DNA from: an uncultured Megamonas sp.
Lineage (GTDB): Bacteria > Bacillota > Negativicutes > Selenomonadales > Selenomonadaceae
Assembly (NCBI GenBank): GCA_900554895.1
Contig: USIX01000011.1
Location: 1 to 25,447 of the forward strand
DNA length: 25,447 bases
Direction of reading: 5' to 3'
In this document: positions 15,884-23,561 of the stretch, in pieces
Position numbering within the stretch: the first letter of the stretch is position 1
How the letters are laid out: every line of letters begins with the position of its first letter
The notes under the pieces: generated by a model
The model's input: only the letters and a program-made list of their open reading frames with translations
The model's database searches: none
Told to the model about the DNA's origin: nothing
Made by a program: the position numbers and the translations under genes

Positions 15884-16344
15884 CATTTTTCTTTGACGCA
15901 AAGAAAAACGAACCAAAAAGAAAGCTACTTTTACGTTTCGCTAACGCTGCACTGAGCGAACTTTCGCAACTTTTCTATAAATCCAGTCAACAAAATGGCT
16001 CGAAACGCTTGGAATTTGGCTCGTGCCTTCTAATATCCAGTTATAACTTAAACTAAATACTATTTTTAACTCAATAACAATATATTTAAAAAGAAATGGT
16101 AGACACGACAAATAGCTGGTCATGCTGAAACTACATTCCGTATTTTAGAATATTTTCCGGTAGCCGTAAGGCTATTGAAGATAAGGATTTTTTTGCTGTG
16201 ATTTTAGTTCAAACTGTTTGAGCGTAGCGAGTTTTTGAACGTTACAGATAAAAAATCCTTATCCTCAAAGGAAAATTTCTAAGCGGTCTACGAATTACGA
16301 CGTTTCTTTTTCGGCAACTTTTCTTTGCGTTCAAAGAAAAATTG
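15884..16344. repeat. 461-bp repeat element with ~44-bp terminal inverted repeats, no transposase
   Basis: The left end (15884-15926) and the reverse complement of the right end (16300-16344) align over about 44 bp with roughly 80% identity by eye; both read ATTTTTCTTTGA(A)CGCAAAGAAAA then AAAAAGAAA. Each end also contains its own TTTTCTTTG / CAAAGAAAA palindrome. Inside is a 14-bp perfect inverted repeat, GATAAGGATTTTTT (16180-16193) and AAAAAATCCTTATC (16250-16263), with a second pair GTTCAAA / TTTGAAC nested within it. There is no transposase and I see no target-site duplication. It may be a non-autonomous (MITE-like) element or a dispersed structured repeat. Confidence 0.6.
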
Positions 16345-16346
16345 CC

Positions 16347-16401
16347 CAGCACAATATAAGAATAAATTAAGCACTAATTCTTTTTATATTATATTGTGCT
16401 G
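16347..16401 (-). terminator. Hairpin downstream of the flavoprotein gene, possible terminator
   Basis: 12-bp perfect arms CAGCACAATATA (16347-16358) and TATATTGTGCTG (16390-16401) with a 31-base AT-rich centre that can pair further. On the minus strand it is followed by GGCAATTTTTC. It lies 40 bases past the stop of the flavoprotein gene. It could also be part of the neighbouring repeat element. Confidence 0.45.
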
Positions 16402-16440
16402 AACCAGCCCTTTCTTCGTTATTCTTTTTTTATTCCATAT

Positions 16441-17064
16441 TCAACGAACAAAATTCGTCATAGTGCGCTGACCTGTCTGCGGCGGGTCGATTTTTCCTTT
16501 GGAGGCTTCAATGACTTTCATAATCCATGCCATGTTGCGTCCCAATTTGCGCATCACTTCGATACCTTCAATATCTTCCTTGATTTCGCCGATATCAAGT
16601 CCGTGAATATTATTCCAGTAATCAGCCGTCGGCATAATCATTTCCATCGTATTGAGATACGCATTGAGCTGCTGGAATGTTTCAAGCGCGCCGCTGCGAC
16701 GCGCCGTAACGATGGAAGCACCTACCTTGTGATGCAGTTTATTGCCGGCAGCCAAAAAGGCTCTATCCAAGAAGCACTTCATCGTACCGGCAATACCGCC
16801 GTAATATACAGGCGATGCCAGTAAAATTCCGTCGGAAGATACCATTTTATCAATCCACTCGTTGACTTTGTCTTTTTGTACACAGTATCCGCTTCCCGTC
16901 TGTAAGCAGTTATAGCAGGCAAGACAGCCGCGCACCTGTTGATTGCCCACCTGCACGATTTCAAAATCAATACCTTCTTTTTTAAGCTCTTCCCCGATAA
17001 AATTGAGTGCCTGTTCGCAGTTTCCGCCTTTACGCGGGCTGCCGTTAAATGCTGTAACCTTCAT
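16441..17064 (-). CDS. Flavodoxin-family NAD(P)H-dependent reductase with a four-cysteine motif (iron-sulfur flavoprotein-like)
   Basis: 207 residues. The start has AAGGAGAG upstream. N-terminal VTAFNGSPRKGGNCEQAL is the FMN-phosphate loop of the NADPH-dependent FMN reductase fold, and SPVYYGGIAGTMKCFLDR is the second FMN-binding segment. Between them lies Cys47-x2-Cys50-x2-Cys53-x7-Cys61, the compact cysteine pattern of archaeal and anaerobe iron-sulfur flavoproteins that hold a 4Fe-4S cluster next to FMN. Such proteins carry out low-potential electron transfer or reduce small oxidants. The gene is flanked by hairpins and looks monocistronic. A direct link to inositol use is not evident; redox balancing is possible. 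Confidence 0.82.
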   Translation of the reverse strand: MKVTAFNGSPRKGGNCEQALNFIGEELKKEGIDFEIVQVGNQQVRGCLACYNCLQTGSGYCVQKDKVNEWIDKMVSSDGILLASPVYYGGIAGTMKCFLDRAFLAAGNKLHHKVGASIVTARRSGALETFQQLNAYLNTMEMIMPTADYWNNIHGLDIGEIKEDIEGIEVMRKLGRNMAWIMKVIEASKGKIDPPQTGQRTMTNFVR

Positions 17065-17109
17065 AAAAATCTCTCCTTGTTATACACATATTCTTGATAA
17101 AATTATATC

Positions 17110-17142
17110 AAAAAAGCCTCGTATCTGAGAATACGAGGCTTT
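17110..17142 (-). terminator. Terminator at the end of the iolJ-iolC-iolD operon
   Basis: 12-bp stem AAAGCCTCGTAT / ATACGAGGCTTT with a six-base loop; on the minus strand a run of six Ts (17110-17115) overlaps its end. It lies 26 bases after the iolD stop. Confidence 0.9.
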
Positions 17143-17168
17143 CTTTTATTTTGAAAATTAACTTTCGA

Positions 17169-19118
17169 TTAATACTGTCTAGCTTTAGCGAGTTCAGCCA
17201 TGAGCACTTTGTATGCTTCCTGTACAGTTTTGCTCTTGGAAACTGCCGGCTGACCTACACGCCACCAGTGACCGTAGCCGTGGAGCATGGTTTTCGGCAA
17301 TACTTTAATGTCGATAAGTGTAGAAACTGTCTGTTTTGCTGCATCTTCAAGTGCTTCTGCCAGCTGTTCAGCAGTTGTAACTTTATAAGTTTTGCAGCCG
17401 TAAGAAGCAGCATTCATAGCGAAGTCCACCGGAACAAAGCCGCCGTCGAGTTTGCCAGTTTCTTCGTTTCTGAAACGGAATTCAGTACCGAAGCTGCCCA
17501 TACCGTGTTCAATTTCAAGGTTGTTAATGCAGCCGAAAGTCATGTTATCGAACAACATAATATTGATTTTTTTACGTTCCTGAATAGATGTAGGAAGTTC
17601 GGAATGAAGCATCATGTAAGAACCATCGCCAACCATGGAATATACTTCTTTATCCGGTTCTGCCATTTTTACGCCGAGTGCAGCATTTACTTCGTAGCCC
17701 ATGCAGGAGAAACCGTATTCAACATGGTACGTATGCGGATTGTATACGCGCCAGCCTCTCTGCAAATCACCAGGCATGGAGCCGGAAGCACCTACCACGA
17801 TACCGCCGTTTTTAGCAACGAACTGGTTGATAACACCGAGAGCGCGGCTTTGAGTCAAATAAGAGCCAGTAATGTTATGGAATTCTTCAAATACTTTATC
17901 TGTATCGAGAGCATCATCGATTTCTGGAACGAAGTCTTTACCTGTATATTCTACATTGTAAAGACGTTCTGTTTCTGCTGTGTATTTTGCTTTTACTTCA
18001 GCAAGTTCTTCTTTAGTATAAGCGGATTTCCAGCCTGTTTTTTCAAGTTCTGCATCGATTGCTTCAAGTGCTACTTTCGCATCGGCTACAACCTGAACAC
18101 CGTCGAGTTTATATGCGTGGAATTCGGAAACGTTAATGTTAAGATAGGAAACTTCCGGGTTCTGGAAAATCCATTTGGAGGAAGTTGTAAAGTCAGTATA
18201 TCTTGTACCTACACCGATAACGAGGTCTGCTTCTTTTGCAATTTCATTAGCGGAAACGCAGCCTGTTTCGCCGAGGCCGTTCATGTTCATCGGGTCGTCC
18301 CAAACGATAATACCTTTGCCGGCCTGTGTTTCGCCGAACGGAATATTGTATTTATTCGCAAATTCTCTGAATGTATCCCATGCTTCGGAATATTTTACGC
18401 CGCCGCCGCAAACGAGCATCGGTTTTTTCTTGGAAGTGATAAGTTTGATTGCATCTTCAACCATGGCTTTTGTAGCAGGACGACGGTCAATGCGGTGAAC
18501 GCGTTTCTGGAAGAAATATTCCGGATAATCGTATGCTTCACCTTCAACGTCCTGCGGCAGAGCTATTGTAACCGCACCAGTATCAGCCGGGTCAGTAAGC
18601 ACGCGCATAGCATTGATGCAGGCAGTCATGAGCTGTTCCGGACGGGATACTCTGTCCCAGTATTTGGAAACGGCACGGAAAGCATCATTTGTGCTGATGG
18701 ATAAGTCATGCGGCTGTTCCATCTGCTGAAGTACAGGGTCCGGCTGACGAGTTGCATAAACGTCGCCCGGCAGGAACAATACCGGAATGCAGTTTGCTGT
18801 TGCGCAAGCTGCAGCAGTTACCATATTGGCAGCACCAGGACCAACGGAAGAAGTGCAGGCATAAATCTGTTTTCTTCTCATCTGTTTAGCATAACCCATA
18901 GCGGCATGAGCCATACCCTGTTCATTACGTCCCTGATGTACGATTAAATCGCCGGCATCTTCTTCCAGTGCCTGGCCGAGACCGATAACGTTGCCATGAC
19001 CGAAAATAGTGAAGATACCTTTAAACATTTTATTCTGTTTACCATCGAATTCGATGTACTGATTATTTAAGAATTTTACTAAAGCCTGAGCTACAGTAAG
19101 ACGAATTGTTTTTGCCAT
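17169..19118 (-). CDS. iolD: 3D-(3,5/4)-trihydroxycyclohexane-1,2-dione hydrolase IolD
   Basis: 649 residues (Bacillus IolD about 637) from the ATG at 19118, which begins [14 protein letters not shown] like other IolD proteins. An upstream frame to 19196 adds 26 residues with no family match and overlaps the AAAGGATTG ribosome binding site. It is a thiamine-diphosphate enzyme of the acetolactate synthase type: catalytic Glu66 in [13 protein letters not shown], a central domain with a GGGVKYS stretch, and the ThDP/Mg motif GDGSYMML ending in NN (NNLEIEHG), about residues 497-530. It hydrolyses the cyclic diketone to 5-deoxy-D-glucuronate. It is the last gene of the operon and lies 115 bp after iolC, the largest gap within the operon, with no separate promoter that I would claim. 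Confidence 0.95.
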   Translation of the reverse strand: MAKTIRLTVAQALVKFLNNQYIEFDGKQNKMFKGIFTIFGHGNVIGLGQALEEDAGDLIVHQGRNEQGMAHAAMGYAKQMRRKQIYACTSSVGPGAANMVTAAACATANCIPVLFLPGDVYATRQPDPVLQQMEQPHDLSISTNDAFRAVSKYWDRVSRPEQLMTACINAMRVLTDPADTGAVTIALPQDVEGEAYDYPEYFFQKRVHRIDRRPATKAMVEDAIKLITSKKKPMLVCGGGVKYSEAWDTFREFANKYNIPFGETQAGKGIIVWDDPMNMNGLGETGCVSANEIAKEADLVIGVGTRYTDFTTSSKWIFQNPEVSYLNINVSEFHAYKLDGVQVVADAKVALEAIDAELEKTGWKSAYTKEELAEVKAKYTAETERLYNVEYTGKDFVPEIDDALDTDKVFEEFHNITGSYLTQSRALGVINQFVAKNGGIVVGASGSMPGDLQRGWRVYNPHTYHVEYGFSCMGYEVNAALGVKMAEPDKEVYSMVGDGSYMMLHSELPTSIQERKKINIMLFDNMTFGCINNLEIEHGMGSFGTEFRFRNEETGKLDGGFVPVDFAMNAASYGCKTYKVTTAEQLAEALEDAAKQTVSTLIDIKVLPKTMLHGYGHWWRVGQPAVSKSKTVQEAYKVLMAELAKARQY

Positions 19119-19233
19119 TAAATAGTCAATCCTTTCATTCTCAATTATTGGCAGGATTAATGCCTGATGATGTATTATTCTATTCCCATCAGGCATTTCC
19201 TGCTTTATAGATTACGAATTTTTATTTCTCTTA

Positions 19234-20265
19234 TTATAATACGATTTTCCATTCAACAGGAGTGATAACCTGTTCAGCTGCATGTTCCTGAATGAAAGCA
19301 TCTATAGCTGCTGCATCCTGCATTGCTTCGGAGCAGCTGTGGCTTGCAACAACCATTGCTGCATGAGCCGTGCCGTGACGCAGAGAGTCAGATAAGCTCC
19401 AGCCTTCCAGCAAGCCGTAAATGAATGCGGAAGCATACGCATCTCCGCCGCCGAAGGATTTAAGTAATTTGATTTTATAAGAATCAACTTTGAACGCTTC
19501 TTTATCAGCACCATAAGCAACGGAACCTTTTTTGCCGTGTTTGATGATTACAATCTGGTTGCCGAAACCGAGATATTTTTCAGCGATTTCATAATCTGCT
19601 ACATCATTTTCTTCCGGCAGATATTCAGTCAAGTTGAATTCTTCACGGGAACCGATGATAACATCGCTCATGCGGCCGACGAGAGAATAGTAAACAGCGA
19701 TATCCGCTTTGCTTCTCCAGTTATATTCGCGGTAATCGATATCGAAAATAACTTTCGTGCCGTGTTTTTTAGCATAATTGATAGCCATGAGGCATGCTTC
19801 ACGGGAAGGGCTGGCAGCAAGAGCCGTACCGGAAACAAGCAGAATTTTGCTCTGAGCGATATATTCTTCCGAAACATCTTCCGGACTAATTACGAAATCG
19901 GCAGCCATATTTCTGTACATTAAAATACTGCTTTCAGTCGGGCTTTTGATTTCAGTGAAAGTAAGACCGAGTTTTTCACCGTTTTTAGCTCTGATAATCT
20001 GGGAAGTATCAATACCTCTGTCATTGAAGAAATTGATGATGAAGTCGCCGAACTGGTCATCGGATACAGCACCGATGAAACCTACTTTTTTACCGAGTTT
20101 GTTTACGCCTACAGCAATGTTTGCAGGGCTGCCGCCTACGTACATAGTAAATGTTCTTACTTTATCCAAAGTACGATGAATTTCATTTGGATTGAAATCG
20201 ATAGCTGCTCTACCGATTAAAACGATATCCATTGGTTTTGTCTGGTCAAATTCTACTAAAGCCAT
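19234..20265 (-). CDS. iolC: 5-dehydro-2-deoxygluconokinase IolC (PfkB family)
   Basis: 343 residues, complete. PfkB/ribokinase fold: N-terminal GRAAIDFNPNE and YVGGSPANIAVGVNKLG (42-58), C-terminal signature SFGGGDAYASAFIYGL with the catalytic base Asp275. The anion-hole motif is GGGD, a variant of the more common GAGD. The end has ASHSCSEAMQ and VEWKIVL, as in IolC proteins. It phosphorylates 2-deoxy-5-keto-D-gluconate at C6 using ATP, making the substrate for IolJ. The ribosome binding site is AAGGAGAT. It starts 19 bases after the iolJ stop, within one operon. Some IolC-type proteins in other groups are fused to an aldolase; here the two are separate genes. Confidence 0.94.
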   Translation of the reverse strand: MALVEFDQTKPMDIVLIGRAAIDFNPNEIHRTLDKVRTFTMYVGGSPANIAVGVNKLGKKVGFIGAVSDDQFGDFIINFFNDRGIDTSQIIRAKNGEKLGLTFTEIKSPTESSILMYRNMAADFVISPEDVSEEYIAQSKILLVSGTALAASPSREACLMAINYAKKHGTKVIFDIDYREYNWRSKADIAVYYSLVGRMSDVIIGSREEFNLTEYLPEENDVADYEIAEKYLGFGNQIVIIKHGKKGSVAYGADKEAFKVDSYKIKLLKSFGGGDAYASAFIYGLLEGWSLSDSLRHGTAHAAMVVASHSCSEAMQDAAAIDAFIQEHAAEQVITPVEWKIVL

Positions 20266-20284
20266 GTCCTTATCTCCTTCGATA

Positions 20285-21130
20285 TTATAATTTATTTTTC
20301 AAGCCGAATATTTCCATATGTTTCATGATATTTTCACAAGTTGCGTTCACTGCCGCATCACTGAATGCGAAAAAGTTAGCATCAGGATTTTCTTTTGCCA
20401 CTTCTTTGAAACGTTTAGCTACGCTGTCATAAGAAGCCGTTGCAATATTGATTTTTTTAATACCGCCTTCGATGCAGTTTCTAAAATCCTGCGCCGTAAG
20501 ACCTGTACCGCCGTGCAGAACGAGCGGGCAGTTCACTTCAGCAGCGATTTCTTTTAAACGGTCAATGCGCAGATGCGGTGTTTCCTTATAATTGCCGTGA
20601 GCCGTGCCGATTGCTACAGCCAGTGCATCAACGCCCGTTTCCTGTGCAAAGCGTTTTGCTTCTTCTACACTGGTAATAGCGATGTCCACTGCTTTATAAT
20701 CGCCTTCTGCTCCGCCTACGCGGCCGATTTCACCTTCAACATCGGCACCGTAGGATTTTGCAAGTGCAATTACTTCTTTTGTCTTTGCAATATTTTCTTC
20801 AAGCGGATACTTGGAACCGTCAAACATTACCGACGTAAATCCGAGGTCAAGTGCCAGTTTAATCGTTTCCATAGTGCCGCCATGGTCCAAATGCACTGCA
20901 ATCGGTACACTGCTAGCTTTGGCTGCCGCCATCATGATAGGACCTAAAATATTGAGTGGAGAATATCTGAGTCTGCCTTCAGCAATCTGTATAATGATAG
21001 GAGCTTGCATCGTTTCTGCTGCACGGATTGCGCCCATTGCCATTTCCATATTGGAAACGTTGAACGAACCGATAGCATAAGAATTATCCTTTACAGAACT
21101 CAAAAGCTCGCTTAATTTAGCTAATGCCAT
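20285..21130 (-). CDS. iolJ: 6-phospho-5-dehydro-2-deoxy-D-gluconate aldolase IolJ (class II)
   Basis: 281 residues, class II fructose-bisphosphate aldolase family. Catalytic Asp82 and zinc ligand His83 in VHLDHGG, further zinc ligands His178 (GTAHGN) and His206 (LVLHGGTG), and the phosphate-binding GGIKKINIAT region. It is shorter than classical FbaA and begins YAIGSFNVSNMEM, as in IolJ/FbaY-type enzymes. It cleaves the IolC product into dihydroxyacetone phosphate and malonate semialdehyde. The position between an alcohol dehydrogenase and iolC, 24 and 19 bases from its neighbours, supports IolJ over a glycolytic or tagatose aldolase. The ribosome binding site is TAGGAGG. Confidence 0.9.
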   Translation of the reverse strand: MALAKLSELLSSVKDNSYAIGSFNVSNMEMAMGAIRAAETMQAPIIIQIAEGRLRYSPLNILGPIMMAAAKASSVPIAVHLDHGGTMETIKLALDLGFTSVMFDGSKYPLEENIAKTKEVIALAKSYGADVEGEIGRVGGAEGDYKAVDIAITSVEEAKRFAQETGVDALAVAIGTAHGNYKETPHLRIDRLKEIAAEVNCPLVLHGGTGLTAQDFRNCIEGGIKKINIATASYDSVAKRFKEVAKENPDANFFAFSDAAVNATCENIMKHMEIFGLKNKL

Positions 21131-21154
21131 TTGTTCTTCCTCCTAAAGTCTTAA

Positions 21155-22321
21155 TTAGTCAAATAATTTTTTATAAATAGCAATGATATCTTCTTTAGAA
21201 GGCTGTTTCATTGTATTGGACGGGCTGCCGCTGTCAAGAGCATCCGTTGCCATTTTATCCAGCTGAGCGAAGAAATCTTCTTTTGTAAAGCCGCCTTTAG
21301 CAAGAACTTCTTCCGTGGAAGGAATACCGAGTTCTTTGCAGAAGCGAGTAACTTCAACGACGAATGCTTTAGCTGCATCCATATCTGCCGTATTTTCATC
21401 AGCAACACCCATAATGCGGGCAATTTCAGCAAATCTTGCCGTATTTTCCTGGATAGCGAATTCCATGCAGGCAGGAAGCAGAATTGCATTGGACAGACCA
21501 TGCGGAACATGGAAGAGTGCACCGATTGGACGGCTCATACCGTGAACGATTGTAACGGAAGAATTGTTGAATGCGATGCCGGCTTCAGTTGCACCGAGAG
21601 CCATCTGCATTCTAGCCTGTTCGTTCTTGCCGTCAGCATAGCAGATTGGCAGATTTTTATGAATGCGTTTGATAGCGGATAAAGCGAATGTATCGGAAAG
21701 CGGCTGTGCTTTTCTGGAAGTATATGCTTCAACAGCATGGCAGAGAGCATCAACGCCTGTGTTTGCCGTAACGGAAGGCGGAGCTGTCATTGTGAAAGCC
21801 GGGTCTACAACAGCCAGTGCCGGCAATACGGAAGGACCTGCCAAGAGCATTTTTACATTATTTTCAGTATCATTGATGATTGTGAACTGTGTTGCTTCGG
21901 AACCAGTACCTGCCGTGGTAGGAATAGCTACGAGATACGGAACATTTACATTGATTGTTTTGTGCATGAAATCGCTGATTTTTTCTGCACCGCTTGCAAC
22001 CATTACACCGATGGATTTTGCAGTATCCATAGGGCTGCCGCCGCCAAGAGCAATTAAGAAATCACAGCCGTTTGCTTTATATGCTTCAACGCCTGCTGCT
22101 ACCATTTTATCACTAGGTTCACCTGTTACACCGTCAAATACAGCATATTCGATATTATTTGCATCGAGAGCTGCTGTAACTTTTGCCACATTGCCGAATT
22201 TAATCATGAAAGTATCAGTAACGATTAAAGCTTTTGTGCCTTTGCCTTCGATATTTGCACCAAGTTCATTGATTGCACCTACACCGGATAAAATTTTAGA
22301 TGGAACTAAGAAAACGCCCAT
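21155..22321 (-). CDS. Iron-containing alcohol dehydrogenase, candidate malonate semialdehyde reductase
   Basis: 388 residues, group III (iron-dependent) alcohol dehydrogenase. NAD-binding GGGSPMDTAKS (93-103) and PTTAGTGSEATQF (135-146); iron ligands Asp191 and His195 (NTGVDALCHAVEAYTS), His260 and His274 (IVHGMSRPIGALFHVPHG). The ribosome binding site is AAGGAGTG. It is the first gene of the operon with iolJ, iolC and iolD and is transcribed away from the DeoR-type regulator. The usual fate of malonate semialdehyde is oxidation by IolA, which is not seen here. Reduction to 3-hydroxypropionate by this enzyme would fit the position and the fermentative lifestyle. Close relatives act on lactaldehyde, 1,3-propanediol and butanol, so the substrate is inferred from context only. 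Confidence 0.88.
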   Translation of the reverse strand: MGVFLVPSKILSGVGAINELGANIEGKGTKALIVTDTFMIKFGNVAKVTAALDANNIEYAVFDGVTGEPSDKMVAAGVEAYKANGCDFLIALGGGSPMDTAKSIGVMVASGAEKISDFMHKTINVNVPYLVAIPTTAGTGSEATQFTIINDTENNVKMLLAGPSVLPALAVVDPAFTMTAPPSVTANTGVDALCHAVEAYTSRKAQPLSDTFALSAIKRIHKNLPICYADGKNEQARMQMALGATEAGIAFNNSSVTIVHGMSRPIGALFHVPHGLSNAILLPACMEFAIQENTARFAEIARIMGVADENTADMDAAKAFVVEVTRFCKELGIPSTEEVLAKGGFTKEDFFAQLDKMATDALDSGSPSNTMKQPSKEDIIAIYKKLFD

Positions 22322-22376
22322 TATTTATCACTCCTTAAAATAATAAATTTCATTTATATCTTTTGTTTTTGGATAT

Positions 22377-22448
22377 GTATTGATTTATTATGATTATATT
22401 TTGATTATCTTTTGATTATAAATTAATACATTTTGAGTTATTTGTCAA
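22377..22448 (-). promoter_or_regulatory. iol operon promoter with tandem 11-bp IolR-type boxes
   Basis: On the minus strand, consensus -35 TTGACA (22443-22448), 17 bp, weak -10 TAATTT (22420-22425). Three exact-register 11-bp units follow: TTATGATTATA (22388-22398), TTTTGATTATC (22399-22409) and TTTTGATTATA (22410-22420). A further related unit lies on the left (TTGATT, 22380-22385) and one on the right (TTTTGAGTTAT, 22431-22441). On the minus strand the units read TAATCAAAAGA and the like, which fits the WRAYCAADARD direct repeat that I recall for Bacillus IolR. Confidence 0.75.
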
Positions 22449-22550
22449 TAGTTTTTTAATATATTTTTATTTTTTTATTTTTTTTGTCAAAATAAATCCT
22501 GATTTCCTGCAAAAAATCTATTATAATACGGCTTTATACTGACAAAAACC

Positions 22551-22579
22551 TTGCAAATTGAGTAATTTGGTAATATAAT
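22551..22579 (+). promoter_or_regulatory. Promoter of the DeoR-type regulator gene
   Basis: TTGCAA (22551-22556), 17 bp, TATAAT (22574-22579). Transcription would start near 22586, about 78 bp before the coding start. Confidence 0.75.
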
Positions 22580-22583
22580 TAAG

Positions 22584-22629
22584 CCAACTGATTAAATTAA
22601 CCAAAATTTACTCATAAATAACCAATAAC
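22584..22629 (+). promoter_or_regulatory. RAYCAA boxes in the regulator's leader
   Basis: TAACCAAAATT (22598-22608) and TAACCAATAAC (22619-22629) are direct repeats exactly 21 bp apart, two helical turns; a partial copy with CCAA lies at 22584. They share the RAYCAA core with the array on the other side of the region, in the opposite orientation, and lie just after the predicted transcription start, fitting autorepression. Confidence 0.6.
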
Positions 22630-22663
22630 TTTTGATAATATTATATTGTAGGTGGTGCATTTT

Positions 22664-23419
22664 ATGAAAGCAACGCGTCTAAACGACATTGAAACTCTGT
22701 TGGAAGAGCAGAACACAATCTCCATAAACAGACTATGTGATATCTTCAATGTTTCCAAAAATACGATACGGCGTGATATTTCAGAACTGGAAAAACGCGG
22801 TACTATAAAAAAAGTATATGGCGGCATCATGCGTGCTCAAAACAATATTCCTGAGCCTTTTTCTTCACGTGAAATCAAAAATAAGCATAAAAAGAAACTG
22901 CTTGCCCGTCTCGCCGCCAACCTCGTAGATGATAACGATATTATCTACATCGATTCCGGTACGACAACAATGCATATGGTCCCATACCTGTCCGAAAAGA
23001 AAAACCTAACCATATTGACAGCTAACGTCTATGTAATAAACGAAGCCTTCCATTATCCGCAGATGAACGTAATCGCCACTGGCGGCTCTCTGTACCGTCC
23101 GTCGAACGCCTTCACCGGTGCAAGCGTTCTGGAATTTTTGAACGGCTATAATATTTCCAAATGTTTTCTTGCTGCAACTGGCTTTTCTATCGAAAACGGT
23201 GCAACAAATGCTTCACCAATGGAAGGCGACATTAAAAAATATCTGACAGCCAACAGCAAAACGAAAATTCTTCTCGTTGATTCAACCAAAGTAAATCATG
23301 TTTCACTCGTAACATTTGCCCGCTTAGAAGATATGGACTATCTTATCACCGACAAAGACCTGCCGGATGAATTTAAAAACTATTTCAATGAACATGATGT
23401 AAAACTCATAACACCGTAA
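22664..23419 (+). CDS. iolR: DeoR/GlpR-family transcriptional repressor, IolR-like
   Basis: 251 residues from the ATG at 22664, with TAGGTGG seven bases upstream; in-frame GTGs at 22652 and 22655 lie within that site. N-terminal winged helix-turn-helix RLNDIETLLEEQNTISINRL and VSKNTIRRDISELEKRG (31-47) is the DeoR signature. The C-terminal sugar-phosphate sensor has YIDSGTTT (95-102), ANVYVINEAF and ATGGSLYR. It is divergent from the iolJ-iolC-iolD operon across a region with RAYCAA boxes. In Bacillus, IolR is released by 2-deoxy-5-keto-D-gluconate 6-phosphate, the IolC product; the same control is a natural inference here. Similar proteins control other sugars, so the name rests on context. 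Confidence 0.85.
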   Translation: MKATRLNDIETLLEEQNTISINRLCDIFNVSKNTIRRDISELEKRGTIKKVYGGIMRAQNNIPEPFSSREIKNKHKKKLLARLAANLVDDNDIIYIDSGTTTMHMVPYLSEKKNLTILTANVYVINEAFHYPQMNVIATGGSLYRPSNAFTGASVLEFLNGYNISKCFLAATGFSIENGATNASPMEGDIKKYLTANSKTKILLVDSTKVNHVSLVTFARLEDMDYLITDKDLPDEFKNYFNEHDVKLITP

Positions 23420-23420
23420 A

Positions 23421-23461
23421 AAAAGACCATTGATATAATATTTATATCAATGGTCTTTTTG
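23421..23461 (+). terminator. Terminator after iolR
   Basis: 17-bp perfect stem, 23421-23437 with 23443-23459 (core GACCATTGATATA), five-base loop, then Ts. It begins directly after the iolR stop and is symmetrical enough to act in both directions. Confidence 0.92.
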
Positions 23462-23492
23462 CTTTATAACTATCAGATAAGAAATTGATTTT

Positions 23493-23522
23493 TTGACTTC
23501 ATAAATATCGAAAAGTTATAAT
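23493..23522 (+). promoter_or_regulatory. Promoter of the Uma2-type gene
   Basis: TTGACT (23493-23498), 18 bp, TATAAT (23517-23522), about 40 bp before the coding start. Confidence 0.7.
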
Positions 23523-23561
23523 TATGTTAGGATGATAAATTCTTAAAAGTTGGTGATGATA

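Larger units (their letters stand above)
15773..16440. other. 668-bp stretch without a gene; repeat-rich
   Basis: Contains the upstream region of the LacI-type gene, a 461-bp element with terminal inverted repeats and an internal 84-nt hairpin, and a hairpin at 16347-16401. A 60-codon frame on the minus strand (15941-16123) has no convincing ribosome binding site or family resemblance and crosses repeat DNA. Confidence 0.7.
22322..22663. other. 342-bp divergent control region between the iol operon and iolR
   Basis: No gene. Very AT-rich. It contains a repeat array and -35 for the minus-strand operon on the left, and a good promoter with further boxes for the plus-strand regulator on the right (listed separately). 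The middle, 22450-22545, has A/T homopolymer runs, a second TTGACA on the minus strand (22485-22490) and a second TATAAT (22522-22527). Confidence 0.7.

Noticed and set aside
15941..16123. 60-codon frame on the minus strand in the repeat element
   Set aside because: It begins without a ribosome binding site, crosses repeat DNA and has no recognisable motif.
17094..18704. 536-codon open frame on the plus strand opposite iolD
   Set aside because: It is antisense to a clear thiamine-diphosphate enzyme, is rich in Cys and Phe as expected from the complement of biased codons, and has no ribosome binding site or family resemblance.
19537..20947. Plus-strand frames of 77-128 codons opposite iolC and iolJ
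   Set aside because: Antisense shadows of two well-recognised enzymes.
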